64,000 nucleotides of DNA from Climacium dendroides (lineage: Eukaryota; Streptophyta; Bryopsida; Hypnales; Climaciaceae). Below the pieces are notes generated by a model that was not told the DNA's origin, did not search any database, and saw only the letters and a list, made by a program, of their open reading frames with translations. Of the stretch, positions 38,590-53,584 are shown piece by piece. Positions within the stretch are counted from its first letter, which is position 1, and every line of letters begins with the position of its first letter. The stretch lies in the NCBI GenBank assembly GCA_950106755.1, contig CATNNA010000010.1, positions 434,001-498,000 on the forward strand, written 5' to 3'. The position numbers were made by a program, and so were the translations under genes.

Positions 38590-41120
38590 GAGTCTCCTTT
38601 TTTTAAAACCCATTTCACTTACAAAAGTGTGGGGAAGCAATAGGGTTCTCTTAAACTTCATTCCTCCATGAATCCTAATTATTTCGAAGATTTGCAACTT
38701 ATGTGTTATGTTTTTGGACAGGCTTCCACGTCAAAACGATATAATTTATCGGTTTGGTTTCTATTAAATACAGCATGATTTTTAGAGTCTCCTTTTTTTA
38801 AAACCCATTTCACTTACAAAAGTGTGGGGAAGCAATAGGGTTCTCTTAAACTTCATTTTTCCATGAATCCTAATTATTTCGAAGATTTGCAACTTGTGTG
38901 TTATGTTTTCGGACATGATTCCACGTCAAAACGATATAATTTATTGGTTTGGTTTCTATTAAATACAGCATGATTTTTAGAGTCTTCTTTTTTTAAAACC
39001 CATTTCACTTGGAAAAGTGTGGGGAAGCAATAGGGTTCTCTTAAACTTCATTTTTCCATGAATCCTAATTGTTTCGAAGATTTGCAACTTATGTGTTATG
39101 TTTTCGGACAGGCTTCCACGTCAAAACGATATAATTTATTGGTTTCGTTTCTATTAAATACAGCATGATTTTTAGAGTCTCCTTTTTTTAAAACCCATTT
39201 CACTTACAAAAGTGTGGGGAAGCAATAGGGTTCTCTTAAACTTCATTTTTCCATGAATCCTAATTATTTCGAAGATTTACAACTTATGTGTTATGTTTTC
39301 GGACATGATTCCACGTCAAAACGATATAATTTATCGGTTTGGTTTCTATTAAATACAGCATGATTTTTAGAGTCTTCTTTTTTTAAAACCCATTTCACTT
39401 GGAAAAGTGTGGGGAAGCAATAGGGTTCTCTTAAACTTCATTTTTCCATGAATCCTAATTGTTTCGAAGATTTGCAACTTATGTGTTATGTTTTCGGACA
39501 GGCTTCCACGTCAAAACGATATAATTTATTGGTTTCGTTTCTATTAAATACAGCATGATTTTTAGAGTCTCCTTTTTTTAAAACCCATTTCACTTACAAA
39601 AGTGTGGGGAAGCAATAGGGTTCTCTTAAACTTCATTTTTCCATGAATCCTAATTATTTCGAAGATTTACAACTTATGTGTTATGTTTTCGGACATGATT
39701 CCACGTCAAAACGATATAATTTATCGGTTTGGTTTCTATTAAATACAGCATGATTTTTAGAGTCTCCTTTTTTTAAAACCCATTTCACTTACAAAAGTGT
39801 GGGGAAGCAATAGGGTCTCTTAAACTTCATTTTTCCATGAATCCTAATTATTTCGAAGATTTACAACTTATGTGTTATGTTTTTGGACAGGCTTCCACGT
39901 CAAAACGATATAATTTATCGGTTTGGTTTCTATTAAATACAGCATGATTTTTAGAGTCTCCTTTTTTTAAAACCCATTTCACTTACAAAAGTGTGGGGAA
40001 GCAATAGGGTTCTCTTAAACTTCATTTTTCCATGAATCCTAATTATTTCGAAGATTTGCAACTTATGTGTTATGTTTTCGGACATGATTCCCCGTCAAAA
40101 CGATATAATTTATTGGTTTGGTTTCTATTAAATACAGCATGATTTTTAGAGTCTCCTCTTTTTAAAACCCATTTCACTTACAAAAGTATAGGGAAGCAAT
40201 AGGGTTCTCTTAAACTTCATTTTTCCATGAATCCTAATTATTTCGAAGATTTACAACTTATGTGTTATGTTTTCGGACATGATTCCACGTGAAAACGATA
40301 TAATTTATTGGTTTGGTTCTATTAAATACAGCATGATTTTTAGAGTCTCCTTTTTTTAAAACCCATTTCACTTACAAAAGTGTGGGGAAGCAATAGGGTT
40401 CTCTTAAACTTCATTCCTCCATGAATCCTAATTATTTCGAAGATTTGCAACTTATGTGTTATGTTTTCGGACAGGCTTCCACGTCAAAACGATATAATTT
40501 ATCGGTTTGGTTTCTATTAAATACAGCATGATTTTTAGAGTCTCCTCTTTTTAAAACCCATTTCACTTACAAAAGTATGGGGAAGCAATAGGGTTCTCTT
40601 AAACTTCATTTTTCCATGAATCCTAATTATTTCGAAGATTTGCAACTTATGTGTTATGTTTTCGGACATGATTCCCCGTCAAAACGATATAATTTATTGG
40701 TTTGGTTTCTATTAAATACAGCATGATTTTTAGAGTCTCCTTTTTTTAAAACCCATTTCACTTACAAAAGTGTGGGGAAGCAATAGGGTCTCTTAAACTT
40801 CATTTTTCCATGAATCCTAATTATTTCGAAGATTTACAACTTATGTGTTATGTTTTTGGACAGGCTTCCACGTCAAAACGATATAATTTATCGGTTTGGT
40901 TTCTATTAAATACAGCATGATTTTTAGAGTCTCCTTTTTTTAAAACCCATTTCACTTACAAAAGTGTGGGGAAGCAATAGGGTCTCTTAAACTTCATTTT
41001 TCCATGAATCCTAATTATTTCGAAGATTTACAACTTATGTGTTATGTTTTCGGACAGGCTTCCACGTCAAAACGATATAATTTATTGGTTTGGTTTCTAT
41101 TAAATACAGCATGATTTTTA

Positions 41121-42872
41121 GAGTCTTCTTTTTTTAAAACCCATTTCACTTGGAAAAGTGTGGGGAAGCAATAGGGTTCTCTTAAACTTCATTTTTCCAT
41201 GAATCCTAATTGTTTCGAAGATTTGCAACTTATGTGTTATGTTTTCGGACAGGCTTCCACGTCAAAACGATATAATTTATTGGTTTCGTTTCTATTAAAT
41301 ACAGCATGATTTTTAGAGTCTCCTTTTTTTAAAACCCATTTCACTTACAAAAGTGTGGGGAAGCAATAGGGTTCTCTTAAACTTCATTTTTCCATGAATC
41401 CTAATTATTTCGAAGATTTACAACTTATGTGTTATGTTTTCGGACATGATTCCACGTCAAAACGATATAATTTATCGGTTTGGTTTCTATTAAATACAGC
41501 ATGATTTTTAGAGTCTCCTTTTTTTAAAACCCATTTCACTTACAAAAGTGTGGGGAAGCAATAGGGTCTCTTAAACTTCATTTTTCCATGAATCCTAATT
41601 ATTTCGAAGATTTACAACTTATGTGTTATGTTTTTGGACAGGCTTCCACGTCAAAACGATATAATTTATCGGTTTGGTTTCTATTAAATACAGCATGATT
41701 TTTAGAGTCTCCTTTTTTTAAAACCCATTTCACTTACAAAAGTGTGGGGAAGCAATAGGGTTCTCTTAAACTTCATTTTTCCATGAATCCTAATTATTTC
41801 GAAGATTTGCAACTTATGTGTTATGTTTTCGGACATGATTCCCCGTCAAAACGATATAATTTATTGGTTTGGTTTCTATTAAATACAGCATGATTTTTAG
41901 AGTCTCCTCTTTTTAAAACCCATTTCACTTACAAAAGTATAGGGAAGCAATAGGGTTCTCTTAAACTTCATTTTTCCATGAATCCTAATTATTTCGAAGA
42001 TTTACAACTTATGTGTTATGTTTTCGGACATGATTCCACGTGAAAACGATATAATTTATTGGTTTGGTTCTATTAAATACAGCATGATTTTTAGAGTCTC
42101 CTTTTTTTAAAACCCATTTCACTTACAAAAGTGTGGGGAAGCAATAGGGTTCTCTTAAACTTCATTCCTCCATGAATCCTAATTATTTCGAAGATTTGCA
42201 ACTTATGTGTTATGTTTTCGGACAGGCTTCCACGTCAAAACGATATAATTTATCGGTTTGGTTTCTATTAAATACAGCATGATTTTTAGAGTCTCCTCTT
42301 TTTAAAACCCATTTCACTTACAAAAGTATGGGGAAGCAATAGGGTTCTCTTAAACTTCATTTTTCCATGAATCCTAATTATTTCGAAGATTTGCAACTTA
42401 TGTGTTATGTTTTCGGACATGATTCCCCGTCAAAACGATATAATTTATTGGTTTGGTTTCTATTAAATACAGCATGATTTTTAGAGTCTCCTTTTTTTAA
42501 AACCCATTTCACTTACAAAAGTGTGGGGAAGCAATAGGGTCTCTTAAACTTCATTTTTCCATGAATCCTAATTATTTCGAAGATTTACAACTTATGTGTT
42601 ATGTTTTTGGACAGGCTTCCACGTCAAAACGATATAATTTATCGGTTTGGTTTCTATTAAATACAGCATGATTTTTAGAGTCTCCTTTTTTTAAAACCCA
42701 TTTCACTTACAAAAGTGTGGGGAAGCAATAGGGTTCTCTTAAACTTCATTTTTCCATGAATCCTAATTATTTCGAAGATTTGCAACTTGTGTGTTATGTT
42801 TTCGGACATGATTCCACGTCAAAACGATATAATTTATTGGTTTGGTTTCTATTAAATACAGCATGATTTTTA
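41121..42872. repeat. 1,752-bp nine-monomer HOR of domain II
   Basis: E, A', B', p105 G/p139 C copy, T, C, D', B', and a p112 G copy make nine monomers with three short ones. The unit at 44,236-45,987 has the same length and order except that its seventh copy (45,404) has p132 G, p134 C, p139 A and p161 C in its right part, a conversion-like patch. Between them lies a 7-monomer unit of 1,363 bp (42,873-44,235), in which the A' and first B' copies are absent and the p112 G copy is the short one. Confidence 0.87.
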
Positions 42873-45800
42873 GAGTCTTCTTTTTTTAAAACCCATTTCA
42901 CTTGGAAAAGTGTGGGGAAGCAATAGGGTTCTCTTAAACTTCATTTTTCCATGAATCCTAATTGTTTCGAAGATTTGCAACTTATGTGTTATGTTTTCGG
43001 ACAGGCTTCCACGTCAAAACGATATAATTTATTGGTTTCGTTTCTATTAAATACAGCATGATTTTTAGAGTCTCCTTTTTTTAAAACCCATTTCACTTAC
43101 AAAAGTGTGGGGAAGCAATAGGGTTCTCTTAAACTTCATTTTTCCATGAATCCTAATTATTTCGAAGATTTGCAACTTATGTGTTATGTTTTCGGACATG
43201 ATTCCCCGTCAAAACGATATAATTTATTGGTTTGGTTTCTATTAAATACAGCATGATTTTTAGAGTCTCCTCTTTTTAAAACCCATTTCACTTACAAAAG
43301 TATAGGGAAGCAATAGGGTTCTCTTAAACTTCATTTTTCCATGAATCCTAATTATTTCGAAGATTTGCAACTTATGTGTTATGTTTTCGGACATGATTCC
43401 CCGTCAAAACGATATAATTTATTGGTTTGGTTTCTATTAAATACAGCATGATTTTTAGAGTCTCCTCTTTTTAAAACCCATTTCACTTACAAAAGTATAG
43501 GGAAGCAATAGGGTTCTCTTAAACTTCATTTTTCCATGAATCCTAATTATTTCGAAGATTTACAACTTATGTGTTATGTTTTCGGACATGATTCCACGTG
43601 AAAACGATATAATTTATTGGTTTGGTTCTATTAAATACAGCATGATTTTTAGAGTCTCCTTTTTTTAAAACCCATTTCACTTACAAAAGTGTGGGGAAGC
43701 AATAGGGTTCTCTTAAACTTCATTCCTCCATGAATCCTAATTATTTCGAAGATTTGCAACTTATGTGTTATGTTTTCGGACAGGCTTCCACGTCAAAACG
43801 ATATAATTTATCGGTTTGGTTTCTATTAAATACAGCATGATTTTTAGAGTCTCCTCTTTTTAAAACCCATTTCACTTACAAAAGTATGGGGAAGCAATAG
43901 GGTTCTCTTAAACTTCATTTTTCCATGAATCCTAATTATTTCGAAGATTTGCAACTTATGTGTTATGTTTTCGGACATGATTCCCCGTCAAAACGATATA
44001 ATTTATTGGTTTGGTTTCTATTAAATACAGCATGATTTTTAGAGTCTCCTTTTTTTAAAACCCATTTCACTTACAAAAGTGTGGGGAAGCAATAGGGTCT
44101 CTTAAACTTCATTTTTCCATGAATCCTAATTATTTCGAAGATTTGCAACTTGTGTGTTATGTTTTCGGACATGATTCCACGTCAAAACGATATAATTTAT
44201 TGGTTTGGTTTCTATTAAATACAGCATGATTTTTAGAGTCTTCTTTTTTTAAAACCCATTTCACTTGGAAAAGTGTGGGGAAGCAATAGGGTTCTCTTAA
44301 ACTTCATTTTTCCATGAATCCTAATTGTTTCGAAGATTTGCAACTTATGTGTTATGTTTTCGGACAGGCTTCCACGTCAAAACGATATAATTTATTGGTT
44401 TCGTTTCTATTAAATACAGCATGATTTTTAGAGTCTCCTTTTTTTAAAACCCATTTCACTTACAAAAGTGTGGGGAAGCAATAGGGTTCTCTTAAACTTC
44501 ATTTTTCCATGAATCCTAATTATTTCGAAGATTTACAACTTATGTGTTATGTTTTCGGACATGATTCCACGTCAAAACGATATAATTTATCGGTTTGGTT
44601 TCTATTAAATACAGCATGATTTTTAGAGTCTCCTTTTTTTAAAACCCATTTCACTTACAAAAGTGTGGGGAAGCAATAGGGTCTCTTAAACTTCATTTTT
44701 CCATGAATCCTAATTATTTCGAAGATTTACAACTTATGTGTTATGTTTTTGGACAGGCTTCCACGTCAAAACGATATAATTTATCGGTTTGGTTTCTATT
44801 AAATACAGCATGATTTTTAGAGTCTCCTTTTTTTAAAACCCATTTCACTTACAAAAGTGTGGGGAAGCAATAGGGTTCTCTTAAACTTCATTTTTCCATG
44901 AATCCTAATTATTTCGAAGATTTGCAACTTATGTGTTATGTTTTCGGACATGATTCCCCGTCAAAACGATATAATTTATTGGTTTGGTTTCTATTAAATA
45001 CAGCATGATTTTTAGAGTCTCCTCTTTTTAAAACCCATTTCACTTACAAAAGTATAGGGAAGCAATAGGGTTCTCTTAAACTTCATTTTTCCATGAATCC
45101 TAATTATTTCGAAGATTTACAACTTATGTGTTATGTTTTCGGACATGATTCCACGTGAAAACGATATAATTTATTGGTTTGGTTCTATTAAATACAGCAT
45201 GATTTTTAGAGTCTCCTTTTTTTAAAACCCATTTCACTTACAAAAGTGTGGGGAAGCAATAGGGTTCTCTTAAACTTCATTCCTCCATGAATCCTAATTA
45301 TTTCGAAGATTTGCAACTTATGTGTTATGTTTTCGGACAGGCTTCCACGTCAAAACGATATAATTTATCGGTTTGGTTTCTATTAAATACAGCATGATTT
45401 TTAGAGTCTCCTCTTTTTAAAACCCATTTCACTTACAAAAGTATGGGGAAGCAATAGGGTTCTCTTAAACTTCATTTTTCCATGAATCCTAATTATTTCG
45501 AAGATTTGCAACTTATGTGTTATGTTTTCGGACAGGCTTCCACGTCAAAACGATATAATTTATCGGTTTGGTTTCTATTAAATACAGCATGATTTTTAGA
45601 GTCTCCTTTTTTTAAAACCCATTTCACTTACAAAAGTGTGGGGAAGCAATAGGGTCTCTTAAACTTCATTTTTCCATGAATCCTAATTATTTCGAAGATT
45701 TACAACTTATGTGTTATGTTTTTGGACAGGCTTCCACGTCAAAACGATATAATTTATCGGTTTGGTTTCTATTAAATACAGCATGATTTTTAGAGTCTCC

Positions 45801-46934
45801 TTTTTTTAAAACCCATTTCACTTACAAAAGTGTGGGGAAGCAATAGGGTTCTCTTAAACTTCATTTTTCCATGAATCCTAATTATTTCGAAGATTTGCAA
45901 CTTGTGTGTTATGTTTTCGGACATGATTCCACGTCAAAACGATATAATTTATTGGTTTGGTTTCTATTAAATACAGCATGATTTTTAGAGTCTTCTTTTT
46001 TTAAAACCCATTTCACTTGGAAAAGTGTGGGGAAGCAATAGGGTTCTCTTAAACTTCATTTTTCCATGAATCCTAATTGTTTCGAAGATTTGCAACTTAT
46101 GTGTTATGTTTTCGGACAGGCTTCCACGTCAAAACGATATAATTTATTGGTTTCGTTTCTATTAAATACAGCATGATTTTTAGAGTCTCCTTTTTTTAAA
46201 ACCCATTTCACTTACAAAAGTGTGGGGAAGCAATAGGGTTCTCTTAAACTTCATTTTTCCATGAATCCTAATTATTTCGAAGATTTACAACTTATGTGTT
46301 ATGTTTTCGGACATGATTCCACGTCAAAACGATATAATTTATCGGTTTGGTTTCTATTAAATACAGCATGATTTTTAGAGTCTCCTTTTTTTAAAACCCA
46401 TTTCACTTACAAAAGTGTGGGGAAGCAATAGGGTCTCTTAAACTTCATTTTTCCATGAATCCTAATTATTTCGAAGATTTACAACTTATGTGTTATGTTT
46501 TTGGACAGGCTTCCACGTCAAAACGATATAATTTATCGGTTTGGTTTCTATTAAATACAGCATGATTTTTAGAGTCTCCTTTTTTTAAAACCCATTTCAC
46601 TTACAAAAGTGTGGGGAAGCAATAGGGTTCTCTTAAACTTCATTTTTCCATGAATCCTAATTATTTCGAAGATTTGCAACTTATGTGTTATGTTTTCGGA
46701 CATGATTCCCCGTCAAAACGATATAATTTATTGGTTTGGTTTCTATTAAATACAGCATGATTTTTAGAGTCTCCTCTTTTTAAAACCCATTTCACTTACA
46801 AAAGTATAGGGAAGCAATAGGGTTCTCTTAAACTTCATTTTTCCATGAATCCTAATTATTTCGAAGATTTACAACTTATGTGTTATGTTTTCGGACATGA
46901 TTCCACGTGAAAACGATATAATTTATTGGTTTGG

Positions 46935-49900
46935 TTCTATTAAATACAGCATGATTTTTAGAGTCTCCTTTTTTTAAAACCCATTTCACTTACAAAAGTG
47001 TGGGGAAGCAATAGGGTTCTCTTAAACTTCATTCCTCCATGAATCCTAATTATTTCGAAGATTTGCAACTTATGTGTTATGTTTTCGGACAGGCTTCCAC
47101 GTCAAAACGATATAATTTATCGGTTTGGTTTCTATTAAATACAGCATGATTTTTAGAGTCTCCTCTTTTTAAAACCCATTTCACTTACAAAAGTATGGGG
47201 AAGCAATAGGGTTCTCTTAAACTTCATTTTTCCATGAATCCTAATTATTTCGAAGATTTGCAACTTATGTGTTATGTTTTCGGACATGATTCCCCGTCAA
47301 AACGATATAATTTATGGGTTTGGTTTCTATTAAATACAGCATGATTTTTAGAGTCTCCTCTTTTTAAAACCCATTTCACTTACAAAAGTATAGGGAAGCA
47401 ATAGGGTTCTCTTAAACTTCATTTTTCCATGAATCCTAATTATTTCGAAGATTTACAACTTATGTGTTATGTTTTCGGACATGATTCCACGTGAAAACGA
47501 TATAATTTATTGGTTTGGTTTCTATTAAATACAGCATGATTTTTAGAGTCTCCTTTTTTTAAAACCCATTTCACTTACAAAAGTGTGGGGAAGCAATAGG
47601 GTTCTCTTAAACTTCATTCCTCCATGAATCCTAATTATTTCGAAGATTTGCAACTTATGTGTTATGTTTTCGGACAGGCTTCCACGTCAAAACGATATAA
47701 TTTATCGGTTTGGTTTCTATTAAATACAGCATGATTTTTAGAGTCTCCTCTTTTTAAAACCCATTTCACTTACCAAAGTATAGGGAAGCAATAGGGTTCT
47801 CTTAAACTTCATTTTTCCATGAATCCTAATTATTTCGAAGATTTGCAACTTGTGTGTTATGTTTTCGGACATGATTCCACGTCAAAACGATATAATTTAT
47901 GGGTTTGGTTTCTATTAAATACAGCATGATTTTTAGAGTCTTCTTTTTTTAAAACCCATTTCACTTGGAAAAGTGTGGGGAAGCAATAGGGTTCTCTTAA
48001 ACTTCATTTTTCCATGAATCCTAATTGTTTCGAAGATTTGCAACTTATGTGTTATGTTTTCGGACAGGCTTCCACGTCAAAACGATATAATTTATTGGTT
48101 TCGTTTCTATTAAATACAGCATGATTTTTAGAGTCTCCTTTTTTTAAAACCCATTTCACTTACAAAAGTGTGGGGAAGCAATAGGGTTCTCTTAAACTTC
48201 ATTTTTCCATGAATCCTAATTATTTCGAAGATTTACAACTTATGTGTTATGTTTTCGGACAGGCTTCCACGTCAAAACGATATAATTTATCGGTTTGGTT
48301 TCTATTAAATACAGCATGATTTTTAGAGTCTCCTTTTTTTAAAACCCATTTCACTTACAAAAGTGTGGGGAAGCAATAGGGTCTCTTAAACTTCAGTTTT
48401 CCATGAATCCTAATTATTTCGAAGATTTACAACTTATGTGTTATGTTTTTGGACAGGCTTCCACGTCAAAACGATATAATTTATCGGTTTGGTTTCTATT
48501 AAATACAGCATGATTTTTAGAGTCTCCTTTTTTTAAAACCCATTTCACTTACAAAAGTGTGGGGAAGCAATAGGGTTCTCTTAAACTTCATTTTTCCATG
48601 AATCCTAATTATTTCGAAGATTTGCAACTTATGTGTTATGTTTTCGGACATGATTCCACGTCAAAACGATATAATTTATTGGTTTGGTTTCTATTAAATA
48701 CAGCATGATTTTTAGAGTCTCCTTTTTTTAAAACCCATTTCACTTACAAAAGTATAGGGAAGCAATAGGGTTCTCTTAAACTTCATTTTTCCATGAATCC
48801 TAATTGTTTCGAAGATTTGCAACTTATGTGTTATGTTTTCGGACATGATTCCACGTGAAAACGATATAATTTATTGGTTTGGTTCTATTAAATACAGCAT
48901 GATTTTTAGAGTCTCCTTTTTTTAAAACCCATTTCACTTACAAAAGTGTGGGGAAGCAATAGGGTTCTCTTAAACTTCATTCCTCCATGAATCCTAATTA
49001 TTTCGAAGATTTGCAACTTATGTGTTATGTTTTCGGACAGGCTTCCACGTCAAAACGATATAATTTATCGGTTTGGTTTCTATTAAATACAGCATGATTT
49101 TTAGAGTCTCCTCTTTTTAAAACCCATTTCACTTACCAAAGTATGGGGAAGCAATAGGGTTCTCTTAAACTTCATTTTTCCATGAATCCTAATTATTTCG
49201 AAGATTTGCAACTTATGTGTTATGTTTTCGGACATGATTCCCCGTCAAAACGATATAATTTATTGGTTTGGTTTCTATTAAATACAGCATGATTTTTAGA
49301 GTCTCCTCTTTTTAAAACCCATTTCACTTACAAAAGTATAGGGAAGCAATAGGGTTCTCTTAAACTTCATTTTTCCATGAATCCTAATTGTTTCGAAGAT
49401 TTGCAACTTATGTGTTATGTTTTCGGACATGATTCCACGTGAAAACGATATAATTTATTGGTTTGGTTCTATTAAATACAGCATGATTTTTAGAGTCTCC
49501 TTTTTTTAAAACCCATTTCACTTACAAAAGTGTGGGGAAGCAATAGGGTTCTCTTAAACTTCATTCCTCCATGAATCCTAATTATTTCGAAGATTTGCAA
49601 CTTATGTGTTATGTTTTCGGACAGGCTTCCACGTCAAAACGATATAATTTATCGGTTTGGTTTCTATTAAATACAGCATGATTTTTAGAGTCTCCTCTTT
49701 TTAAAACCCATTTCACTTACCAAAGTATGGGGAAGCAATAGGGTTCTCTTAAACTTCATTTTTCCATGAATCCTAATTATTTCGAAGATTTGCAACTTAT
49801 GTGTTATGTTTTCGGACATGATTCCCCGTCAAAACGATATAATTTATTGGTTTGGTTTCTATTAAATACAGCATGATTTTTAGAGTCTCCTCTTTTTAAA

Positions 49901-50467
49901 ACCCATTTCACTTACAAAAGTATAGGGAAGCAATAGGGTTCTCTTAAACTTCATTTTTCCATGAATCCTAATTATTTCGAAGATTTACAACTTATGTGTT
50001 ATGTTTTCGGACATGATTCCACGTGAAAACGATATAATTTATTGGTTTGGTTTCTATTAAATACAGCATGATTTTTAGAGTCTCCTTTTTTTAAAACCCA
50101 TTTCACTTACAAAAGTGTGGGGAAGCAATAGGGTTCTCTTAAACTTCATTCCTCCATGAATCCTAATTATTTCGAAGATTTGCAACTTATGTGTTATGTT
50201 TTCGGACAGGCTTCCACGTCAAAACGATATAATTTATCGGTTTGGTTTCTATTAAATACAGCATGATTTTTAGAGTCTCCTCTTTTTAAAACCCATTTCA
50301 CTTACCAAAGTATAGGGAAGCAATAGGGTTCTCTTAAACTTCATTTTTCCATGAATCCTAATTATTTCGAAGATTTGCAACTTATGTGTTATGTTTTCGG
50401 ACATGATTCCACGTCAAAACGATATAATTTATTGGTTTGGTTTCTATTAAATACAGCATGATTTTTA
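46935..50467. repeat. Irregular stretch of repeated T, C and D-like monomers
   Basis: Here the nine-monomer order breaks down. A three-monomer run T-C-D' recurs, with T copies ending near 48,894, 49,470 and an equivalent copy with an intact T tract near 50,063. Two of the T copies have p92 G and p105 G in place of the usual A and A. The spacing between class E copies grows to 13 monomers (47,936 to 50,468), the longest in the window. This fits local amplification of a 584-bp trimer. Confidence 0.75.
47146..47935. repeat. Pair of monomers sharing a private p161 G, three copies apart
   Basis: p161 is T or C elsewhere, but G in two copies, seen at 47,316 and 47,901. They are exactly 585 bp (three monomers) apart and belong to different classes (D' type and D type). 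A short conversion tract or local duplication with later change would explain this; independent mutation to the same base at the same position is possible but less likely. Confidence 0.75.
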
Positions 50468-53195
50468 GAGTCTTCTTTTTTTAAAACCCATTTCACTTGG
50501 AAAAGTGTGGGGAAGCAATAGGGTTCTCTTAAACTTCATTTTTCCATGAATCCTAATTGTTTCGAAGATTTGCAACTTATGTGTTATGTTTTCGGACAGG
50601 CTTCCACGTCAAAACGATATAATTTATTGGTTTCGTTTCTATTAAATACAGCATGATTTTTAGAGTCTCCTTTTTTTAAAACCCATTTCACTTACAAAAG
50701 TGTGGGGAAGCAATAGGGTTCTCTTAAACTTCATTTTTCCATGAATCCTAATTATTTCGAAGATTTACAACTTATGTGTTATGTTTTCGGACAGGCTTCC
50801 ACGTCAAAACGATATAATTTATCGGTTTGGTTTCTATTAAATACAGCATGATTTTTAGAGTCTCCTTTTTTTAAAACCCATTTCACTTACAAAAGTGTGG
50901 GGAAGCAATAGGGTCTCTTAAACTTCATTTTTCCATGAATCCTAATTATTTCGAAGATTTACAACTTATGTGTTATGTTTTTGGACAGGCTTCCACGTCA
51001 AAACGATATAATTTATCGGTTTGGTTTCTATTAAATACAGCATGATTTTTAGAGTCTCCTTTTTTTAAAACCCATTTCACTTACAAAAGTGTGGGGAAGC
51101 AATAGGGTTCTCTTAAACTTCATTTTTCCATGAATCCTAATTATTTCGAAGATTTGCAACTTATGTGTTATGTTTTCGGACATGATTCCACGTCAAAACG
51201 ATATAATTTATTGGTTTGGTTTCTATTAAATACAGCATGATTTTTAGAGTCTCCTCTTGTTAAAACCCATTTCACTTACAAAAGTATAGGGAAGCAATAG
51301 GGTTCTCTTAAACTTCATTTTTCCATGAATCCTAATTATTTCGAAGATTTACAACTTATGTGTTATGTTTTCGGACATGATTCCACGTGAAAACGATATA
51401 ATTTATTGGTTTGGTTCTATTAAATACAGCATGATTTTTAGAGTCTCCTTTTTTTAAAACCCATTTCACTTACAAAAGTGTGGGGAAGGAATAGGGTTCT
51501 CTTAAACTTCATTCCTCCATGAATCCTAATTATTTCGAAGATTTGCAACTTATGTGTTATGTTTTCGGACAGGCTTCCACGTCAAAACGATATAATTTAT
51601 CGGTTTGGTTTCTATTAAATACAGCATGATTTTTAGAGTCTCCTCTTTTTAAAACCCATTTCACTTACCAAAGTATAGGGAAGCAATAGGGTTCTCTTAA
51701 ACTTCATTTTTCCATGAATCCTAATTATTTCGAAGATTTGCAACTTGTGTGTTATGTTTTCGGACAGGCTTCCACGTCAAAACGATATAATTTATTGGTT
51801 TGGTTTCTATTAAATACAGCATGATTTTTAGAGTCTTCTTTTTTTAAAACCCATTTCACTTGGAAAAGTGTGGGGAAGCAATAGGGTTCTCTTAAACTTC
51901 ATTTTTCCATGAATCCTAATTATTTCGAAGATTTGCAACTTATGTATTATGTTTTCGGACATGATTCCACGTCAAAACGATATAATTTATTGGTTTGGTT
52001 TCTATTAAATACAGCATGATTTTTAGAGTCTCCTTTTTTTAAAACCCATTTCACTTACAAAAGTGTGGGGAAGCAATAGGGTTCTCTTAAACTTCATTCC
52101 TCCATGAATCCTAATTATTTCGAAGATTTGCAACTTATGTGTTATGTTTTCGGACAGGCTTCCACGTCAAAACGATGTAATTTATTGGTTTGGTTTCTAT
52201 TAAATACAGCATGATTTTTAGAGTCTCCTTTTTTTAAAACCCATTTCACTTACAAAAGTATGGGGAAGCAATAGGGTTCTCTTAAACTTCATTTTTCCAT
52301 GAATCCTAATTATTTCGAAGATTTGCAACTTATGTGTTATGTTTTCGGACATGATTCCCCGTCAAAACGATATAATTTATTGGTTTGGTTTCTATTAAAT
52401 ACAGCATGATTTTTAGAGTCTCCTCTTTTTAAAACCCATTTCACTTACAAAAGTATAGGGAAGCAATAGGGTTCTCTTAAACTTCATTTTTCCATGAATC
52501 CTAATTATTTCGAAGATTTACAACTTATGTGTTATGTTTTCGGACATGATTCCACGTGAAAACGATATAATTTATTGGTTTGGTTTCTATTAAATACAGC
52601 ATGATTTTTAGAGTCTCCTTTTTTTAAAACCCATTTCACTTACAAAAGTGTGGGGAAGCAATAGGGTTCTCTTAAACTTCATTCCTCCATGAATCCTAAT
52701 TATTTCGAAGATTTGCAACTTATGTGTTATGTTTTCGGACAGGCTTCCACGTCAAAACGATATAATTTATCGGTTTGGTTTCTATTAAATACAGCATGAT
52801 TTTTAGAGTCTCCTCTTTTTAAAACCCATTTCACTTACCAAAGTATAGGGAAGCAATAGGGTTCTCTTAAACTTCATTTTTCCATGAATCCTAATTATTT
52901 CGAAGATTTGCAACTTGTGTGTTATGTTTTCGGACAGGCTTCCACGTCAAAACGATATAATTTATTGGTTTGGTTTCTATTAAATACAGCATGATTTTTA
53001 GAGTCTTCTTTTTTTAAAACCCATTTCACTTGGAAAAGTGTGGGGAAGCAATAGGGTTCTCTTAAACTTCATTTTTCCATGAATCCTAATTGTTTCGAAG
53101 ATTTGCAACTTATGTGTTATGTTTTCGGACATGATTCCACGTGAAAACGATATAATTTATTGGTTTGGTTTCTATTAAATACAGCATGATTTTTA

Positions 53196-53584
53196 GAGTC
53201 TCCTTTTTTTAAAACCCATTTCACTTACAAAAGTGTGGGGAAGCAATAGGGTCTCTTAAACTTCATTTTTCCATGAATCCTAATTATTTCGAAGATTTGC
53301 AACTTATGTGTTATGTTTTCGGACATGATTCCACGTGAAAACGATATAATTTATTGGTTTGGTTTCTATTAAATACAGCATGATTTTTAGAGTCTCCTTT
53401 TTTTAAAACCCATTTCACTTACAAAAGTGTGGGGAAGCAATAGGGTTCTCTTAAACTTCATTCCTCCATGAATCCTAATTATTTCGAAGATTTGCAACTT
53501 ATGTGTTATGTTTTCGGACAGGCTTCCACGTCAAAACGATATAATTTATCGGTTTGGTTTCTATTAAATACAGCATGATTTTTA
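53196..53584. repeat. 389-bp dimer B''-C, repeated at 54,755-55,143 and 55,144-55,532
   Basis: A 194-bp copy with the p57-58 deletion, p105 G and p143 G is followed by a C class copy. The pair occurs here once and twice in tandem further right. B'' differs from B and B' in lacking p116 A, p126 T and p161 C, so it marks the border between domains II and III. The C copies look the same in all three instances. Confidence 0.85.

Larger units (their letters stand above)
23401..53584. repeat. Domain II: higher-order repeats with 194-bp monomers and classes A-E
   Basis: Classes: A has p105 A, p132 G/p134 C/p139 A and p161 C, or in a variant A' p132 T/p134 A. B is 194 bp through loss of a T at p57-58. 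C has p74-75 CC with p132 G and p161 C. D has p10 C, p34 C, p40 A, p42 A and p112 G. E has p7 T, p32-33 GG, p92 G and p167 C. A second 194-bp class, here 'T', lacks a T at p169-171 and has p10 C, p40 A, p42 A and p143 G. Class E is a useful phase mark; spacings between its copies range from 2 to 13 monomers, most often 5, 7 or 9. No inserted element is seen. Confidence 0.92.
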
